A DNA stretch of 64,000 nucleotides from Serripes groenlandicus (lineage: Eukaryota; Mollusca; Bivalvia; Cardiida; Cardiidae). Each line of letters begins with the position of its first letter. The stretch's first letter is position 1. Shown piece after piece: positions 1-62,331 of the stretch. The notes beneath the pieces were generated by a model. The model was not told the origin of the DNA and searched no databases. It was given only the letters and a program-made list of their open reading frames with translations. Made by a program: the position numbers and the translations under genes. Location of the stretch: contig JASEVX010000011.1 in assembly GCA_031761405.1 (NCBI GenBank), positions 36,385,955 to 36,449,954 of the forward strand. Reading direction: 5' to 3'.

Positions 1-42
1 CCATATTTATATGCACACTTTTCTGCCCACTTTGTTCCATAG

Positions 43-36366
<36,324 letters not shown>

Positions 36367-37076
36367 TCTGTTATGGGATAGTGAATTTACAGATGATAGG
36401 AGTGGACTTTTCAACTTTTCATGTAGTTTAGTTGTATTTTGATATTTCTGTATTGGTGATTTTCAGATTTCAGCTTATGATGTGTTTTGTTTTTCCCTTG
36501 GAGTTTATATAGTATTTCCTTTACTTGATTTAAATCTGGCTTGTTGTAGCCTTTTGCAAACTTTCATTTTATAAATACCAGTGGTATAATAATAAGAAGG
36601 ACAAAATAAGAAAAAGTAAAAAAGCATCACATGCTACCTTTTTTAAGTTTTTCCCACATACAACAAATCTCCAGAAGACTTCTTTGAAACAGTTTTTTGC
36701 AAAACTACGGAAACCTTGTGACCATATAATTTACCAACATATTAGAAAAATGTGTATGTATACGGTACATATAGATAAAAGCAAAATAATTCATAATGAA
36801 GAAAGAGCAGTACTGTTAATTGATTACTTGGTTCTCACGAAATATGTTTAAAATTATTGTGTGCATGATAAAAATATTGATATAATTGAACTTGATCAAC
36901 ATAATACATAGTTGAATTATAAATTTGTGTGTAGGGATTTGGGCATGTGTTGCCTGTGCAAACAGTTAAAACTCATGTTAGCACAAGCCATGCTAATGCA
37001 CTGTCACCATGTTCTCCTACAGTGTCAAGGTTCTAAATGCCACTTCTGACAAAAACTAAATTTACAGTTATAACCT

Positions 37077-37247
37077 TGACCCTTTCACACAGTTTCTGAC
37101 GTCTGTGCTCATAATGAGCAATTTCTCCTTTTTCAACAAAGTTTTCAACTGGATTTATCACTTTTATTTATAAAGAGATTCCATAGATTTGACTTAATGT
37201 TTTCAAGGTAGTCTGCTACATATTTGATGTATGTGGGAAAGGGTTAA
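37077..37247 (-). mobile_element. MITE-1, older type, chained
   Basis: CCTTTCACACAGTTTCTGAC start, TATGTGGGAAAGGGTTAA end sharing TTAA 37244-37247 with the next copy. Confidence 0.75.
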
Positions 37248-37473
37248 CCCTTTCCTTCATACGACAATTCTGCAGCAGACGACTTTGAACATATTTTGTC
37301 AAAAAATAGAAAATCCCTATAATTGAATGGATAACCTATGACTAAAAGTGGAAAACATTGTGGCCAAAGGAGAAATTGCTCGTTTTGAGCAATTTCTTCT
37401 TTTGTCACTATGTTTTCAAAAAGCTGTCTGCTGCTGAGGCGTCAGAAAGCGTCTATATGAGGGAAAGGGTTAA
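37244..37473 (+). mobile_element. MITE-1, young type, full length
   Basis: TTAACCCTTTCCTTCATACG to TATGAGGGAAAGGGTTAA. Confidence 0.92.
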
Positions 37474-37904
37474 ATGCTGTGAGTCAACAAAACCCCAAAT
37501 CAACACATGTGGATCAAACGTCTGAGCTATTAACTTTTAGTTCTATTTACACCTATATGCTACGCTTAATGATCTACTCAATAAAGCTTACTTTATCTTT
37601 TCGTTATTTTGTTGTTTATTTTGAAACCTTTACACTACCGATGTACCTCACCGGGACTAAACCGGAGCACACAATTAACAACAGCGAGAAAATCGGTGGA
37701 GCTCCGTTGAGAAAGCACTTGAAAAAGCACAATTGGCCGTAACAATACAAATGTAGTACTGGCGTTACCGTTGTTTTACCGATGTAAGAGCCGATGCGCT
37801 ACCGAATACCACTTTTCTGTTACCTTGGTGTTACCGATGTTATACAGAGGCGCCACCATTAACCAGATCTATAGCGTTGCCAGTGCACTAAACACTGTTG
37901 TTAG

Positions 37905-38320
37905 AGTGTAGAAATAGCTGCTGGTTCTGCATTCTGCATACCTCATCAAGTTGTGGAGAACAATGCCGTCATGATGATCTTGCCGGTGGATGGGTGGTGT
38001 TGCATTGTGGTAAGCAAAATCTGGAAGCTGTTTGCCAGAATGCCAAAGGTATCCTTGTAGTCATTAGGAAGACGATCTGGAGCAGGGAAACCAATGGTTC
38101 CATTTTCAGCCATTTCTTTGAGTTCAGACTCGTAGATATTGTCATCGGATGAGGTTCCGGGACTACCCACATCTGCTCAGAGGAACTTGTAGTCTGCATC
38201 TACCAGTATCATAAGCACGAAAGAGTAGAACCCCTTGTAATTAAGGTTCACGGAACCACTCTTTGGAGGAGCCTTACAGGCAGCTTGCTTGCCATCAAGG
38301 GCAAATCGTGGATTTTTTGT
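37905..38320 (-). pseudogene. PIF/Harbinger (HARBI1-like) transposase remnant
   Basis: Read on the minus strand, 38320 down to about 37945 gives ALDGKQAACKAPPKSGSVN, LNYKGFYSFVLMILVDADYK, then a TGA stop, DVGSPGTSSDDNIYESEL, then FGILANSFQILLTTMQHHPS. The first segments match the DDE nuclease of Harbinger transposases: the DGK aspartate and the DVG..G.SSD aspartate are visible. FGILANSF.ILLTTM belongs to the C-terminal end of that nuclease (ENAFGIL...), so the middle, including the last catalytic acid, has been deleted. After GKII.T the frame slips and IVLHNLMRYAE continues in another frame. It is a dead fragment and no functional protein is likely. Confidence 0.8.
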
Positions 38321-39008
38321 AGTTCAAACTACGTTGAACTACAGTTAACTAAGTCTTACTCAGTCATCCTCCACTACGGTCAACTACGTGTGTGACCGTA
38401 AGATGTGACTGCGGCCTTAAAGGAATAACTTTTAAAAATTTGCAAAAACTCCTTGATACTTTACCATGCAAACCAGCATATTTACTTAAATTTTAATATT
38501 GATGGTCCTATATCGCTCACCCGATTTAATCAAACTTCCAGTAGTTTTCAAAGTTGTTCATCTTTACATAGACAAAATGAGCCCCGCCCCTTTGTGGCCA
38601 TGTTTTTCAACAGATCAGAATAATTTGAACATTTGGTAGAGAGTCGCCCAAGGATTATTTGTGCCAAATTACTTTGAAATCAGGCTTGTACTTTCTACAC
38701 ATACATGTTTAACAAAAGAAACAAACACTGTCCTCAGGTCTATGTTTTTCGACTGATCGGAATCTTTTGAACAATCTCGGTAGAGGGTCAGTCCTCTGAG
38801 GGACAGGATGAAAACCTCAAAAACTGAAAGTGTTATGAGTTGTTGCTAATTTCTGAAGGGTTCAAAACACTGGCATAAGGAAGCATCTACATGTGGGAAA
38901 AGGTTAACCTGACATTCTATCGGGTTAAAGTTTGGCACATGCTTTTTGGGTCATTAGATGAGCTCTGATCGATTCCCTCCTCTGCTGACTTACATTAAAG
39001 CACAAATA

Positions 39009-39149
39009 TCGAGGGCTTGGCGTGAAACGGTTGTAACTAAAATTGGTAATTTTTTACCAAGGTAAATCGCCTCGCCATAATGTCTTTATAAGCTTGAAAT
39101 CATTTTTCTTGGTAAACAATGGAAATGTAGGTGCCATTGCTCGTTCTGA
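39009..39149. mobile_element. MITE-3, truncated
   Basis: TCGAGGGCTTGGCGTGAAAC start and the internal GGTAAACAATGGAAAT..GGTGCCATTGCTCGTTC of the copy at 2965-3144, in reverse. Confidence 0.65.
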
Positions 39150-39159
39150 TGTAATGCTA

Positions 39160-39285
39160 ACCTACATCCTTGAACACCCACGAGGGAAAGCCATTACTAC
39201 CATTTTTAAAGACTTTGATATGATGCAGCTGGAGATTGAACCCTCAACATCCCGCAACCGAGGCGGACGCTCTACCACAACACTA
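39160..39285 (-). mobile_element. SINE-C tRNA-like head
   Basis: On the minus strand: GTGGTAGAGCGTCCGCCTCG (A-box-like) and GAGGGTTCAATCTCC (B-box-like), then AAAATGGTAGTAATGGCT, which is the start of the SINE-C body at 18797. Confidence 0.65.
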
Positions 39286-39314
39286 ACACTCAAAAGAAGA
39301 AGAAAATTTCTCTC

Positions 39315-39462
39315 TTAACTCTTTCCCTCATATAGACGCTTTCTGACACCTCTGCAGCAGATGGCTTTTTGAAAACGGTGACAAAAGAAGAAATTGCACA
39401 AAACGTGCAATTTCTCCTTTTGCCACAATGTTTTCCACTTTTTGTCATAGGTTATCCATTCT
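39315..39462 (-). mobile_element. MITE-1, young type, truncated
   Basis: TTAACTCTTTCCCTCATATA start with hairpin; stops at GGTTATCCATTC. Confidence 0.85.
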
Positions 39463-39815
39463 TGTTTACTACAATGTACTTTGATAAACAACAACAAAGA
39501 ACAGCACATTTTATAAATCATCATATTTTTATCACTTTCAATGGCAAATAACAATCATTATATAAAACAAATAGAAAAGTCAAAATATAATATTACTAGA
39601 AAACACATGACTATTTAGAAAACTGGCACCAACAACTAAGACCTATCAGAATATGTCTTAATCAATAAACGGGTTTTTTGGCTTATTTTCAACTGACGAA
39701 AATTACATTCAGTATTTTGAGGCATTACCCGATCTACTACTCTAGACTATGGATCAACAACGACCTTCGAGCAATTGCCTTTCCGTAAACCTCTGTATTT
39801 AACCTATAATTCTAC

Positions 39816-39915
39816 TAACGAGGCACATTTTCTAGCCTAGTACTGGTTTGTTTACCCAGGGATCATGAAGGAGGGAACTGTCCGCGTGATATAACTGAAT
39901 TAATGTTGAAAGTGG
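39816..39915 (+). mobile_element. SINE-B core fragment
   Basis: GGCACATTTTCTAGCCTAGT, ACTGGTTTGTTTACCCAGGG and GTGATATAACTGAATTAATG. Confidence 0.75.
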
Positions 39916-40070
39916 AGTCACAGTTGGATGGACTTTGTGTACATCTATAATACTATTCTCATGAATCAGATTGTGCCAACTAGCTGGAAAGTACCAAAAT
40001 TAAATTGTCGTTGACCTTGACCCAAATTTAAAACACTTTTTTCAAAGATTGTAAAATTTCACCAATTTTA

Positions 40071-40304
40071 TCAAAGTTTATTTGTAGGTTCTGGCACCAG
40101 CTCATTAATCCACTTTATCAACTTGGTAATCACTTGTGGATCCAGTTCATGATAAAGTGCAGACACAGAATGAAACTTTCCACTCACACCTAGACTAGTC
40201 AGTTTAGCGTGGGTGTCTTTTCCCCATGGATAAAGCACCAGTTCGTCCCATTCACCATGAGCTTGAAACAAAGGTGGAACTCGGTCAGGCTTGGACTTTA
40301 AAAC
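40071..40304 (-). CDS. LYPLAL1: LYPLAL1 exon 5 (catalytic Asp and His, stop)
   Basis: [20 protein letters not shown], then [32 protein letters not shown] and the end [10 protein letters not shown], stop TGA. Confidence 0.96.
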   Translation of the reverse strand, partial: VLKSKPDRVPPLFQAHGEWDELVLYPWGKDTHAKLTSLGVSGKFHSVSALYHELDPQVITKLIKWINELVPEPTNKL

Positions 40305-43300
40305 CTGAAATATAGTTGATTGAACATGAGTAAATAACATTGACATGTTGAAAATACAATTGAATATCATTGACCAAATTAACATATCTATTTTAACCCT
40401 TACCAACATATGACAAAGCTACACCAGATAACTTTGAAAATATCAAGGAAAATAAATAGAAATTATCTATGAATTAAAAGTAAATATAATTAAATATTAA
40501 ACATTGGGGCAAAAGAATAATTGCTCATCATTGGCCAAAACTTTGGTATTACTGTGTGAATAACTGCAATAAACCATTCCATAAAGTTTCATGACTAGCC
40601 ATCATACTTTTGAACATTTGTATGGCAAAAAATCTAAGTGTCATAAAACAGTATGAAATCGAAATAGCACTGACAAGCGAACACCGACGCTTGGGTCTGC
40701 TTTTTTCTAAGTTGTGTTTAGTTCCAAGTCGAAAAAGGGGAATTACTGAATAATCATTCCAGCCAGAGTTATGTGGCTTGGGTATAGACATACATATTGT
40801 TCCAAGGAACATGTGTACAAAGTTTCATTTGAAAATGTGGAACGATTTTTGAGTTATGAGGTAAGGATAAATATTTGATACACGGGTTTGGCCAAGGCAT
40901 CAATGTCCACATTTGCAAACAAGACTATTTTTCACAAGCTCATATAGTTAACATCCAATACCTGCTTGCTAATGTTTTATCCATTATACTGTACAAATAC
41001 ATACAGTGATAGTGGAACAATTCCTAAATCAATGGTTGATCCCACTTATCATCAAACCAATCTAATGACTTTTGCAACAAGAAACTGAGATTCTAGAACT
41101 ATGTCAGTTTCTTCAACATTACAATGATTTTTATATATATCTAATTTAGAATCTTCAACAGACAGGCGGGTAATTATCGAAAATCTATAAATGATTTTTT
41201 TTTTTTTTTTATTTAAATCATTGTGGCAAAAGAGAGAAGTGGAAGAATGAGAATATTGATACAGTTGTGTCAAAATAGATATGCATATCAGGAACGGTTC
41301 AGTGATTTATTGATGCCAAACAAGACAGCGAATTAAAAAAGAATCGCTTATCTGTTACTAGTAAAGTACTCACATTATACACTTTAGACTGTGTGGATAG
41401 AAAACTGGACATGGCAAATACCCCTGCCAAATTGTGATTAAATCTGTATCCAAGATTTAAAGCCATCCCTCCGCCCATGGAAAATCCACCTGCAAGAAAA
41501 TAGTGCATGTAAATGGTTTTGAACTATTCAAGTTATCAGTATTTAATGCCCATATAAAGCGAGAGGTTAAGATAGAAAGTGGAGAGAGAGGACAAAAATG
41601 TTGACATTATAACCATTTCCCACCTGCAGACGTATTTTGACGCAATAGCAGCAGATGACTTTTGAAAACATTATTTAACAATTAAGCTATGTTTTCAAAG
41701 TTGTCTGAGCACTGCAGATTTGTTGTATGTGGGAAAGGGTTAATACTGCATGCCTGCCTGCCTCCTGACCAACCCAAACCAAACACACTTTCGTTTGCAT
41801 TCCTTTGCAGTATAACTTTTAGTTGCGGGTTAGCATTACGACTGACTGCATGGTGCAGGATAAATGGTCCAGTAATACTGGTAACTTACCTAGGAAACAC
41901 CTTGATATAACTGAAAAATTGTTGAGAGCAGCGTAAAACACCAAACAATCGAACCACATGATGCCTCTGCAGCAGATGCCTTTTGAAAACATTGAGACAA
42001 AAGGAAAATTGTTCATTATGAGCAATTTCCCCTTTTGCCACAATGTTTTTAACTCTATATACTATATATTCTTTCATTTGTAGATATTTTCCATATATTT
42101 GCCTATAAATGTTTTCAAAGTTTTCTACTGATGATTTGTTGTATGCAGAAAAGGGTTAAATATTCTAAATTTGAAATCCAAGGGAAGTCTGTGAAATTGA
42201 ATTACCAATGATAATTTTGTTCTCTGGAACTCCTTGATCAACTTCAGCTTTTATAAGTTCACTAAGAGCTGCTGCTGTCTCATCTACAGAAGCATCATCA
42301 GGTGCATTTGGAGAAATCTCTGATCTGTCATACCAGACATTCGCATACTGTCCAAGACTTGGAGTATATGGCCTTGATAAAGAGAAGCAGAACATATTGT
42401 GACTTACTAAGCTATTGTCTTCATAAAATTTTGGAAAAAGGAGTACCGGTAACTTTTTCATTTATGATGAGTAATATCTCCTTTTACCAAAATGTTTTCA
42501 ACTCTGTTCAATAATTCAACTTTCTGAATGTTTATCTAGATGTTTTCAGTCGTCTGCTGCTAATTTGTTGTAATGCAGAAGTCCAGATAAAGAGAGGTTT
42601 ACAGCCCTTCTCCCCACAATATCTCTCTTATTTTCTAACGAAACCCTATGTTGTGGGTACTCAAAAGCATCGTCTTATTGAGACAATTCCTTTGAGTACC
42701 CACAACATAAGGTTAATGGATAAAATAAGGATATAAGAATGAGCATAACGCTCCTTATCTAGAGCTCTGTGTAATGTATGTGAGAATGGGTAAGGACAAA
42801 AAATAATAGAAAGGATAGAAACCCACTATACTGTTAGTATACATGACCATAGGTTATGGATGGTCCAACTTTGAACGCATCATGAATTTCAAAGGGTCAC
42901 AACTCTAATATCAATATATGGATGCGAACAAAACAACCACTGCATGTACACTACACAGTTTGTATTATTTTTTTATATACAGTGAAACCTGTGTTTATAG
43001 TCCACCAATGGGACACAGCAATATGGTCTTTGTCTTAAAGTGGTCTTTAATTGTGGGGTCATTTATTCAGAAAATGAGTAATTTGCAAACTAATAGTGTG
43101 GTTGATCAATGATCAAATTCAGCTATCGTACAAAACTTATGGAGATATGCACACGCCAGATACCTTGTCAGAACTGATTGAAAATTTAAATGTTCCAACA
43201 TTCAAACCAAACATGCAGCAGTTCTAATCTAAATCAGTAAACCATAGTGCATGAACCTTCATCAAACAATTTACGAAGTACGCTGTTAATCATTCACCTG

Positions 43301-45013
43301 ATATTTTCTTCAATACTATCGATGTTGAGTCATCAAACACACCGAAGTAAAAATATTTAAGGCCTGGCAAGTTTAAATTATACCTTTTGAGTTCATGTGA
43401 ATAGGAAATTATCATTTTGAAAACATGTTAAAACTGAACTAAATAAAGATCATGTTTTCACTGAGAACAAACAAACAGTTACCTTGCAGGAGCAGTTGGA
43501 TAAAGAACTCTCAAATGTGGAAAAGAAAATTCACCACCTTTCACTAAATTGTTGACCCATGATTGAATTCCAGCTCCAGTATCACCTGCAAAATTTTGTT
43601 TTAAATTACATATGTATACATGTACATGTATATACATCGCGGTTAGAACAGTTATAATACACAATTTGCAGATATTACCTGTAAACCGGTAACTAAACAG
43701 TAAACTAAGTCTGTATAGTACTTGCCCTGAAAGCACGAGACCCTTGGTTCGAGCACTTGGACATTGACGCCAGAAAAAGGGACTGTAGAGCAATACTTAA
43801 GTCTTAGTTGGTCTTTATAATAGTCCTATCAGTGTATATTATGACATCCTTGGCACCGGAGTTAAACAGGGGTGTATGCCGCGGCTAAAATTGCTTACAG
43901 ATTGATAGATAACCATGTATGTGGCCCAGTTGGCTGCATGTTTTTCTCTCCATGACACTTTTTTTCAAAATTGAAAACATCACCGGCCTAGATATGGATA
44001 ATGGAGGAGATAACCCTTTCCCTCATACGACAATTCTGACTACTTTGAACATATTTTGTCAAAAAAAAAAGAAAATCTCTATAAGTGAATGGATAACCTA
44101 TGACTAAAAGTGGAAAACATTGTGGCAAAAGGAGAAATTTAGCCATTTCTTCTTATGTCACTATGTTTTCAAAAAGCCTTCTGCTGCAGAGGCATCAGAA
44201 ATCATCTATATGAGGGAAAGACTAATTTTCTCATCAAAATTTCTACTTTGAACATCCCAACTCTGAAACCAATCTTTTTTAGTAACTACAATATAACTTT
44301 GACTTTGAGGGTCAAAGTATATATAAGTATCTTAGAATGGGAATATGCAGCTTATTTATGGTTAATCCTTTACCACATACAACAATTATGATATAACATT
44401 CTGTTGCATAAGACCAGGGTCTTTAAGAAATTGCTTATAAATATATATTTGCCCTTCACCACCACACAGATTTAAAATGTAATGTATATAAAACCTTTAT
44501 ATAACAGTCAGAGGCATGCTTGCCATGTTAACCCCTTTGCCGCATACGAAAAAAAAAACATCTAAGCAAAAAACATATATGCAAAGTCCCAATATTGAAA
44601 TAAAAGTTAGAAACATTGTGGCAAATGTAGAAATTTGTTTTTCACAATTCTGAAATACGATATCTACATCAATACCGTCCAAATCTACTAAAATCTAAAC
44701 TTCAAAATCAATAACTAGATTGCAATTTAGCAAGTTCAGCATATTATTTTTAATCGTTCTACTTTCACTTTGATTCACTTTCCACAATATCACTAATCAC
44801 ACGGGGAGTTTTTTATTACAACACCGCTATCCACAAACGACGAAATGATTTCAATAAATCGAGCCTAAATGAAGCTTTTAAATTGGTTCTAAAACAATAA
44901 ATATTTTTTTTATTCCTACCTGAACCATGCATAAATATTACTGATCCTAGAGGTTTCTCAGTCCTTGTTTGAGGAATGACTCGCAGCAAAAACTTTTTCA
45001 TGGGCGCTGCCAT
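40071..45013 (-). CDS. LYPLAL1: Lysophospholipase-like protein 1 (acyl-protein thioesterase family serine hydrolase), complete, five exons
   Basis: Cytosolic alpha/beta hydrolase of the acyl-protein thioesterase family; the human homologue acts on short acyl esters. Coding exons: 45013-44920, 43585-43483, 42372-42206, 41489-41374 and 40304-40071, stop TGA at 40073-40071. They join in phase to 238 codons, 237 residues, equal to the human LYPLAL1 length as I recall it. Landmarks: VIFMHGSG (about residues 25-32), [14 protein letters not shown], the nucleophile elbow GFSMG with Ser125, GEWDELV with Asp180 and LYHEL with His212, making the Ser-Asp-His triad. NVWYDR and the length favour LYPLAL1 over LYPLA1/2. 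The start is the first ATG before the FMHGSG strand. It faces TTLL5 head to head 2.0 kb away. Confidence 0.96.
41374..41489 (-). CDS. LYPLAL1: LYPLAL1 exon 4 (catalytic serine)
   Basis: [20 protein letters not shown] then [18 protein letters not shown]. Contains the GxSxG nucleophile elbow. Confidence 0.96.
41613..41743 (-). mobile_element. MITE-1, shortened
   Basis: ACCTGCAGACGTATTTTGAC start, TATGTGGGAAAGGGTTAA end; centre missing. Confidence 0.7.
41822..41952 (+). mobile_element. SINE-C core fragment
   Basis: GCATTACGACTGACTGCATG, AATGGTCCAGTAATACTGGT and CAGCGTAAAACACCAAACAA. Confidence 0.7.
41961..42159 (-). mobile_element. MITE-1, older type
   Basis: GATGCCTCTGCAGCAGATGC start, hairpin around TTCATTATGAGCAA, GCAGAAAAGGGTTAA end. 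Confidence 0.75.
42206..42372 (-). CDS. LYPLAL1: LYPLAL1 exon 3
   Basis: [20 protein letters not shown] then [20 protein letters not shown] and NKIIIG. Minus-strand acceptor AG at 42374-42373 and donor GTAATT. Confidence 0.95.
42576..42771. mobile_element. MITE-2, full length
   Basis: CAGAAGTCCAGATAAAGAGA to CTCCTTATCTAGAGCTCTG with the CCTATGTTGTGGGTACTCAA palindrome at the centre. Confidence 0.85.
43483..43585 (-). CDS. LYPLAL1: LYPLAL1 exon 2
   Basis: [20 protein letters not shown] then [13 protein letters not shown] and a split Arg: the oxyanion-side loop and LYPTAP motif. Confidence 0.95.
44010..44224 (+). mobile_element. MITE-1, young type
   Basis: TAACCCTTTCCCTCATACGA to TATGAGGGAAAGACTAA; part of the central hairpin lost. 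Confidence 0.85.
44920..45013 (-). CDS. LYPLAL1: LYPLAL1 exon 1 (start)
   Basis: [20 protein letters not shown] then [11 protein letters not shown] and a split Gly. Minus-strand donor GTAGGA at 44919. Confidence 0.95.
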
Positions 45014-45873
45014 TTTTTCCCATCATGCAATACCAAAAGTGCACCTGTCCGAACTCGTAAGTGTAGTCTCACCTTCATTTAGGACTAAACCGTTTTAAAA
45101 AAAAATTGACTGAAAAAAGTAAGTTCATGTTCATCATCTTTGTTAAGTTTTCTTTGTTCAAATATTTCTAAATAAATTGTCGATTACACGTATAAGGACA
45201 CCCTATATTAATTTATTAAATATTTATTTGAATATTTGTTTTCGAAAGGCGAAAGTAAAAGACGGTGTCGAAGTAAGTTGAAACGGCGTTCCTCGCAACG
45301 AAATGTGTTGACGGTTTATCACATTTAAATTTGTAATCTTGTCTAGGAAGCTCTGCCAAAATTGATGTTTAGTGGTCTTATGGTGTCGTTTACAGGTAAC
45401 TGTCGATATCATCTGTGAAAATATATATTGTAAACAGTTTGGCTCCTTTCATCTCAACCGGAAGTTTACACATCCACCATATTGGATGCTAAAATTATGC
45501 ATTCCTTGACAACTGTCAATAACTTGTTTACTTTCTTGTTCATATGCACACATTTCTGCATACAGTTTTCAATAAGAAATTAATCATTTTGAAAGAACGC
45601 TATTGTTGATATGATTGCCTTTGAGAATTTAATATCAAAATGCATCGAAATTAGTAGGTATTTTCACTGCCTTAAATTATCATGTTCATAACATCAGATT
45701 TATTTTGAAATCTCAACCCAATACAGGTCCTATACTGTCAGTTTCCATTGTTGCTAACAGCTTAGATAAAAAGGTTAGAACAACTGAGGTCAAGTTACTC
45801 AAGTATTGGTCCTTTTTAGGACAATGGCCTTGCATGTAGCAGCACTGTATCACTTAGCTTGAAAAGGAACATA

Positions 45874-45933
45874 GGGTTTTGTAGAAAGAACTAAGTAACA
45901 CATGGGTTTTGTGGAAAGAACTAAGTAACACAT
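45874..45933 (+). repeat. 30-bp direct repeat, two units
   Basis: GGGTTTTGTAGAAAGAACTA-type unit, then the same with one substitution (TGGAAAG), both ending AAGTAACACAT. Confidence 0.9.
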
Positions 45934-46392
45934 CCACCAGAATCCTTTGTATCTTTCTCTGTCTCTTGAAGTTATCTGCACCTGGCAGATAAATGTAGAT
46001 AGTAGTTATATGTAGAACGGTGTTTGTTAACAGTTGAAATGATTGACAAGAACAAACTCACTTCACCCGATTTGAACCAAAATTGCAGGTTAAGCTTACC
46101 GAAATAGACTGTTTGCAACATTTAACATCAGGTATTAACACTACTGTGTATTGGGCTTGTGTATATTTTCTTAAGTCAATAAATGACAGCTTACAAGATT
46201 AATGAAATTGGTATTAAATCTGCATTTTAATTACATCACAGAAAGGGTACCGGGTAGTTGTTTACAACACCATTTCATTGTTTATTTACCCTCACCTTCA
46301 TGCATGTATATATTAGAGAACACATACATGTTAGCTGAATAAAGATAATCACAATTTCATTAGCTTTAATTATCAGCCAGTGCCTTTTAAGG

Positions 46393-46604
46393 CAAATCTG
46401 CAGCAGACGACTTTGAAAGCATCTAGGCAAAAGCATGGACAATTCTATGAACGAATGATTTCATGAATTATTGAATAGAGTTAAATATATTGTGACAAAA
46501 GTCGAAATTGCTCATGGTGAGCAATTTCCTACTTTTGCCACAATGTTTTCAAAGGTTGTCTGCTGCAAAGGCACCATATGTTGTCTGTATCAGGGACAGG
46601 GTTA
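46393..46604 (+). mobile_element. MITE-1, older type
   Basis: AATCTGCAGCAGACGACTTT near the left; hairpin GAAATTGCTCATGGTGAGCA; right end CAGGGACAGGGTTA. Confidence 0.7.
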
Positions 46605-47032
46605 TAGGACAAGTCAGTGTTGAAATTGTTGTGAGAAATATAATGCCCATCATGATTATTTATTGTTTTATAACCCATTCTTTTGGGGGAAAAATGCCAC
46701 CATAAGACATCAGATAGCATGCTACTTACAGAAAGATTAACACAACATATTCCCTGTGTGTTCAAAAAAGGTGAAGGAAATTGCCTGAACATAATAATGA
46801 TAACATAATAGTTTATTTCAAAGTTTGAAAAAGTGGATCACACAGTAGTGCACTGACAGTGCAGGGCTTCCAAACAGTCCTCTCTCCCAAGCGTCTTTCA
46901 CCGCAACAGACTAAATTTGTGCTGTTTTTACATTTTGACATAGATGCTATAGGCTTTTTTTTGCGATGACTGACCTCAGATGACGATACAAAACTACAGT
47001 AAGATAAAGAAGACCTGAAAGAGACTTTTACA

Positions 47033-61007
<13,975 letters not shown>

Positions 61008-61159
61008 GTAGGATTTCATTTGTAGTATGATGTGAACTTTCAAGTCATGCCATTTTCATGATGCACAGTAGGTTAGCTCGAGCCCATTTCTTGTTATTGA
61101 CATATTAACAATTTAGTTGATTTGCATTTTTTAGAGTCGTCTGTTTTGAAAACCACAGA

Positions 61160-61336
61160 GAAATAAAATGCAAACAACAGCAGACGGCTTTTTCAAAACG
61201 AGCAATTTCTCCTTTGCCAGAATGTTTTCCACTTTTAGTCATAGGTTATCCATTCAATTATAGAGATTTTCTACTTTTTAACAAAATATGTTTCAAGTCG
61301 TCTGCTGCAGAATTGTCGTATGAGGGAAAGGGTTAA
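61160..61336 (-). mobile_element. MITE-1, young type, left end missing
   Basis: CAGCAGACGGCTTTTTC start, TATGAGGGAAAGGGTTAA end. Confidence 0.8.
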
Positions 61337-61960
61337 ACAGCCAACTTGTATTAACCCTGTCCCACTTACTACAAATCTGCAGCAGACTAAGGGTTAATAT
61401 GTAGAATTGGCTTTGGTTTTTGGTGAACATGGACATATTCAATATTACTCTCTCTCTATATATATAGTTGCAATTGTATGAATAAATTAATCCTGAACAT
61501 TTTTAAAAAAAATGCAATAAAGATGTTATTGTAAGGTATCAAGAATAATACATGAAACTACTTAGTTATTAATTGATTATTTCTTTATTTAACAAACAGA
61601 AATACCAAAGAACTCGTTTAAAGTTGGAAATCTTATGCTATAGATTTCTTATGTTCAAAACTAATTTTTACTAGAATTGATTATCAGTAGCAGACACGTT
61701 TTCCCCATCTTTCATCGTTTCATAATAGAATTGGTTGTTTTATATTGAATTGGTAATGGTATTTCTAACCAAGAGGTATGCCATATGACTTATCATTCCT
61801 CTAAACTGATACAGTGTGACCATCGCCATGTTATGAAGTGGATTTTTGGTTTGCTTCAGCAATTTATTTTGGTGTTTTAAGCTTCATGCATAGTTTTGTC
61901 TTCTAAAAGTGAACTGTTACTCTTAATGATTGCATTATGAATGCATTATGATATAAACTC

Positions 61961-62265
61961 TTATGTTTTAAACAATGGCAAATTTTACATTGTTTTATAT
62001 ATGTTTCACTGCCTTCCATTTCATAACACAATTGGCTCAAATACCTCAAATCTTTTGAGCTGCAGTACCTTACAGTCTTCGACATTAACTTTTTATGAAG
62101 GGAAAAACTGTTTATGTTTTAAACAATGGCAAAGTTTACTTTGTTTTATATATGTTTCACTGCCTTCCATTTCATAACACAATTGGCACAACTATCTCAA
62201 ATCTTTTGAGCTGCAGTATCACACAGTGAAGACTTCAACATTAAAATCTTGTAAAGGGAAAAACT
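61961..62265 (+). repeat. Tandem duplication, two units of about 151 bp
   Basis: TTATGTTTTAAACAATGGCA starts units at 61961 and 62112; both carry TGTTTCACTGCCTTCCATTT, TCTTTTGAGCTGCAGTA and GGGAAAAACTGTT with scattered differences. Confidence 0.92.
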
Positions 62266-62331
62266 GTTACAGTTATAACATCAATTCTTTATGCAATTAT
62301 TGTTAGATCTTAAAGCTGAATGTAGGAATCC

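Larger units (their letters stand above)
36367..40070. other. Intergenic region between DYNC1H1 and LYPLAL1
   Basis: About 3.7 kb between two genes ending towards each other. 36367-37070 should hold the dynein 3' UTR and is otherwise featureless apart from a MITE-1 scrap near 36650. Then come MITE-1 copies (37077-37473), a broken Harbinger transposase (37905-38320), a dispersed repeat with two related segments (38605-38690 and 38743-38820), a MITE-3 piece, a SINE head, a truncated MITE-1 (39315-39462) and a SINE-B core (39816-39915). Confidence 0.8.
45014..47032. other. Head-to-head intergenic region, presumed promoters of LYPLAL1 and TTLL5
   Basis: Two kilobases between the divergent start codons; the promoters or 5' UTRs of both genes should lie here, but I recognise no TATA box or other defined element. 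It contains a perfect-looking 30-bp direct repeat (45874-45933) and one MITE-1 (46393-46604). 45014-45870 is otherwise plain sequence. An in-frame TAA at 47000-47002 precedes the TTLL5 ATG. Confidence 0.6.
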
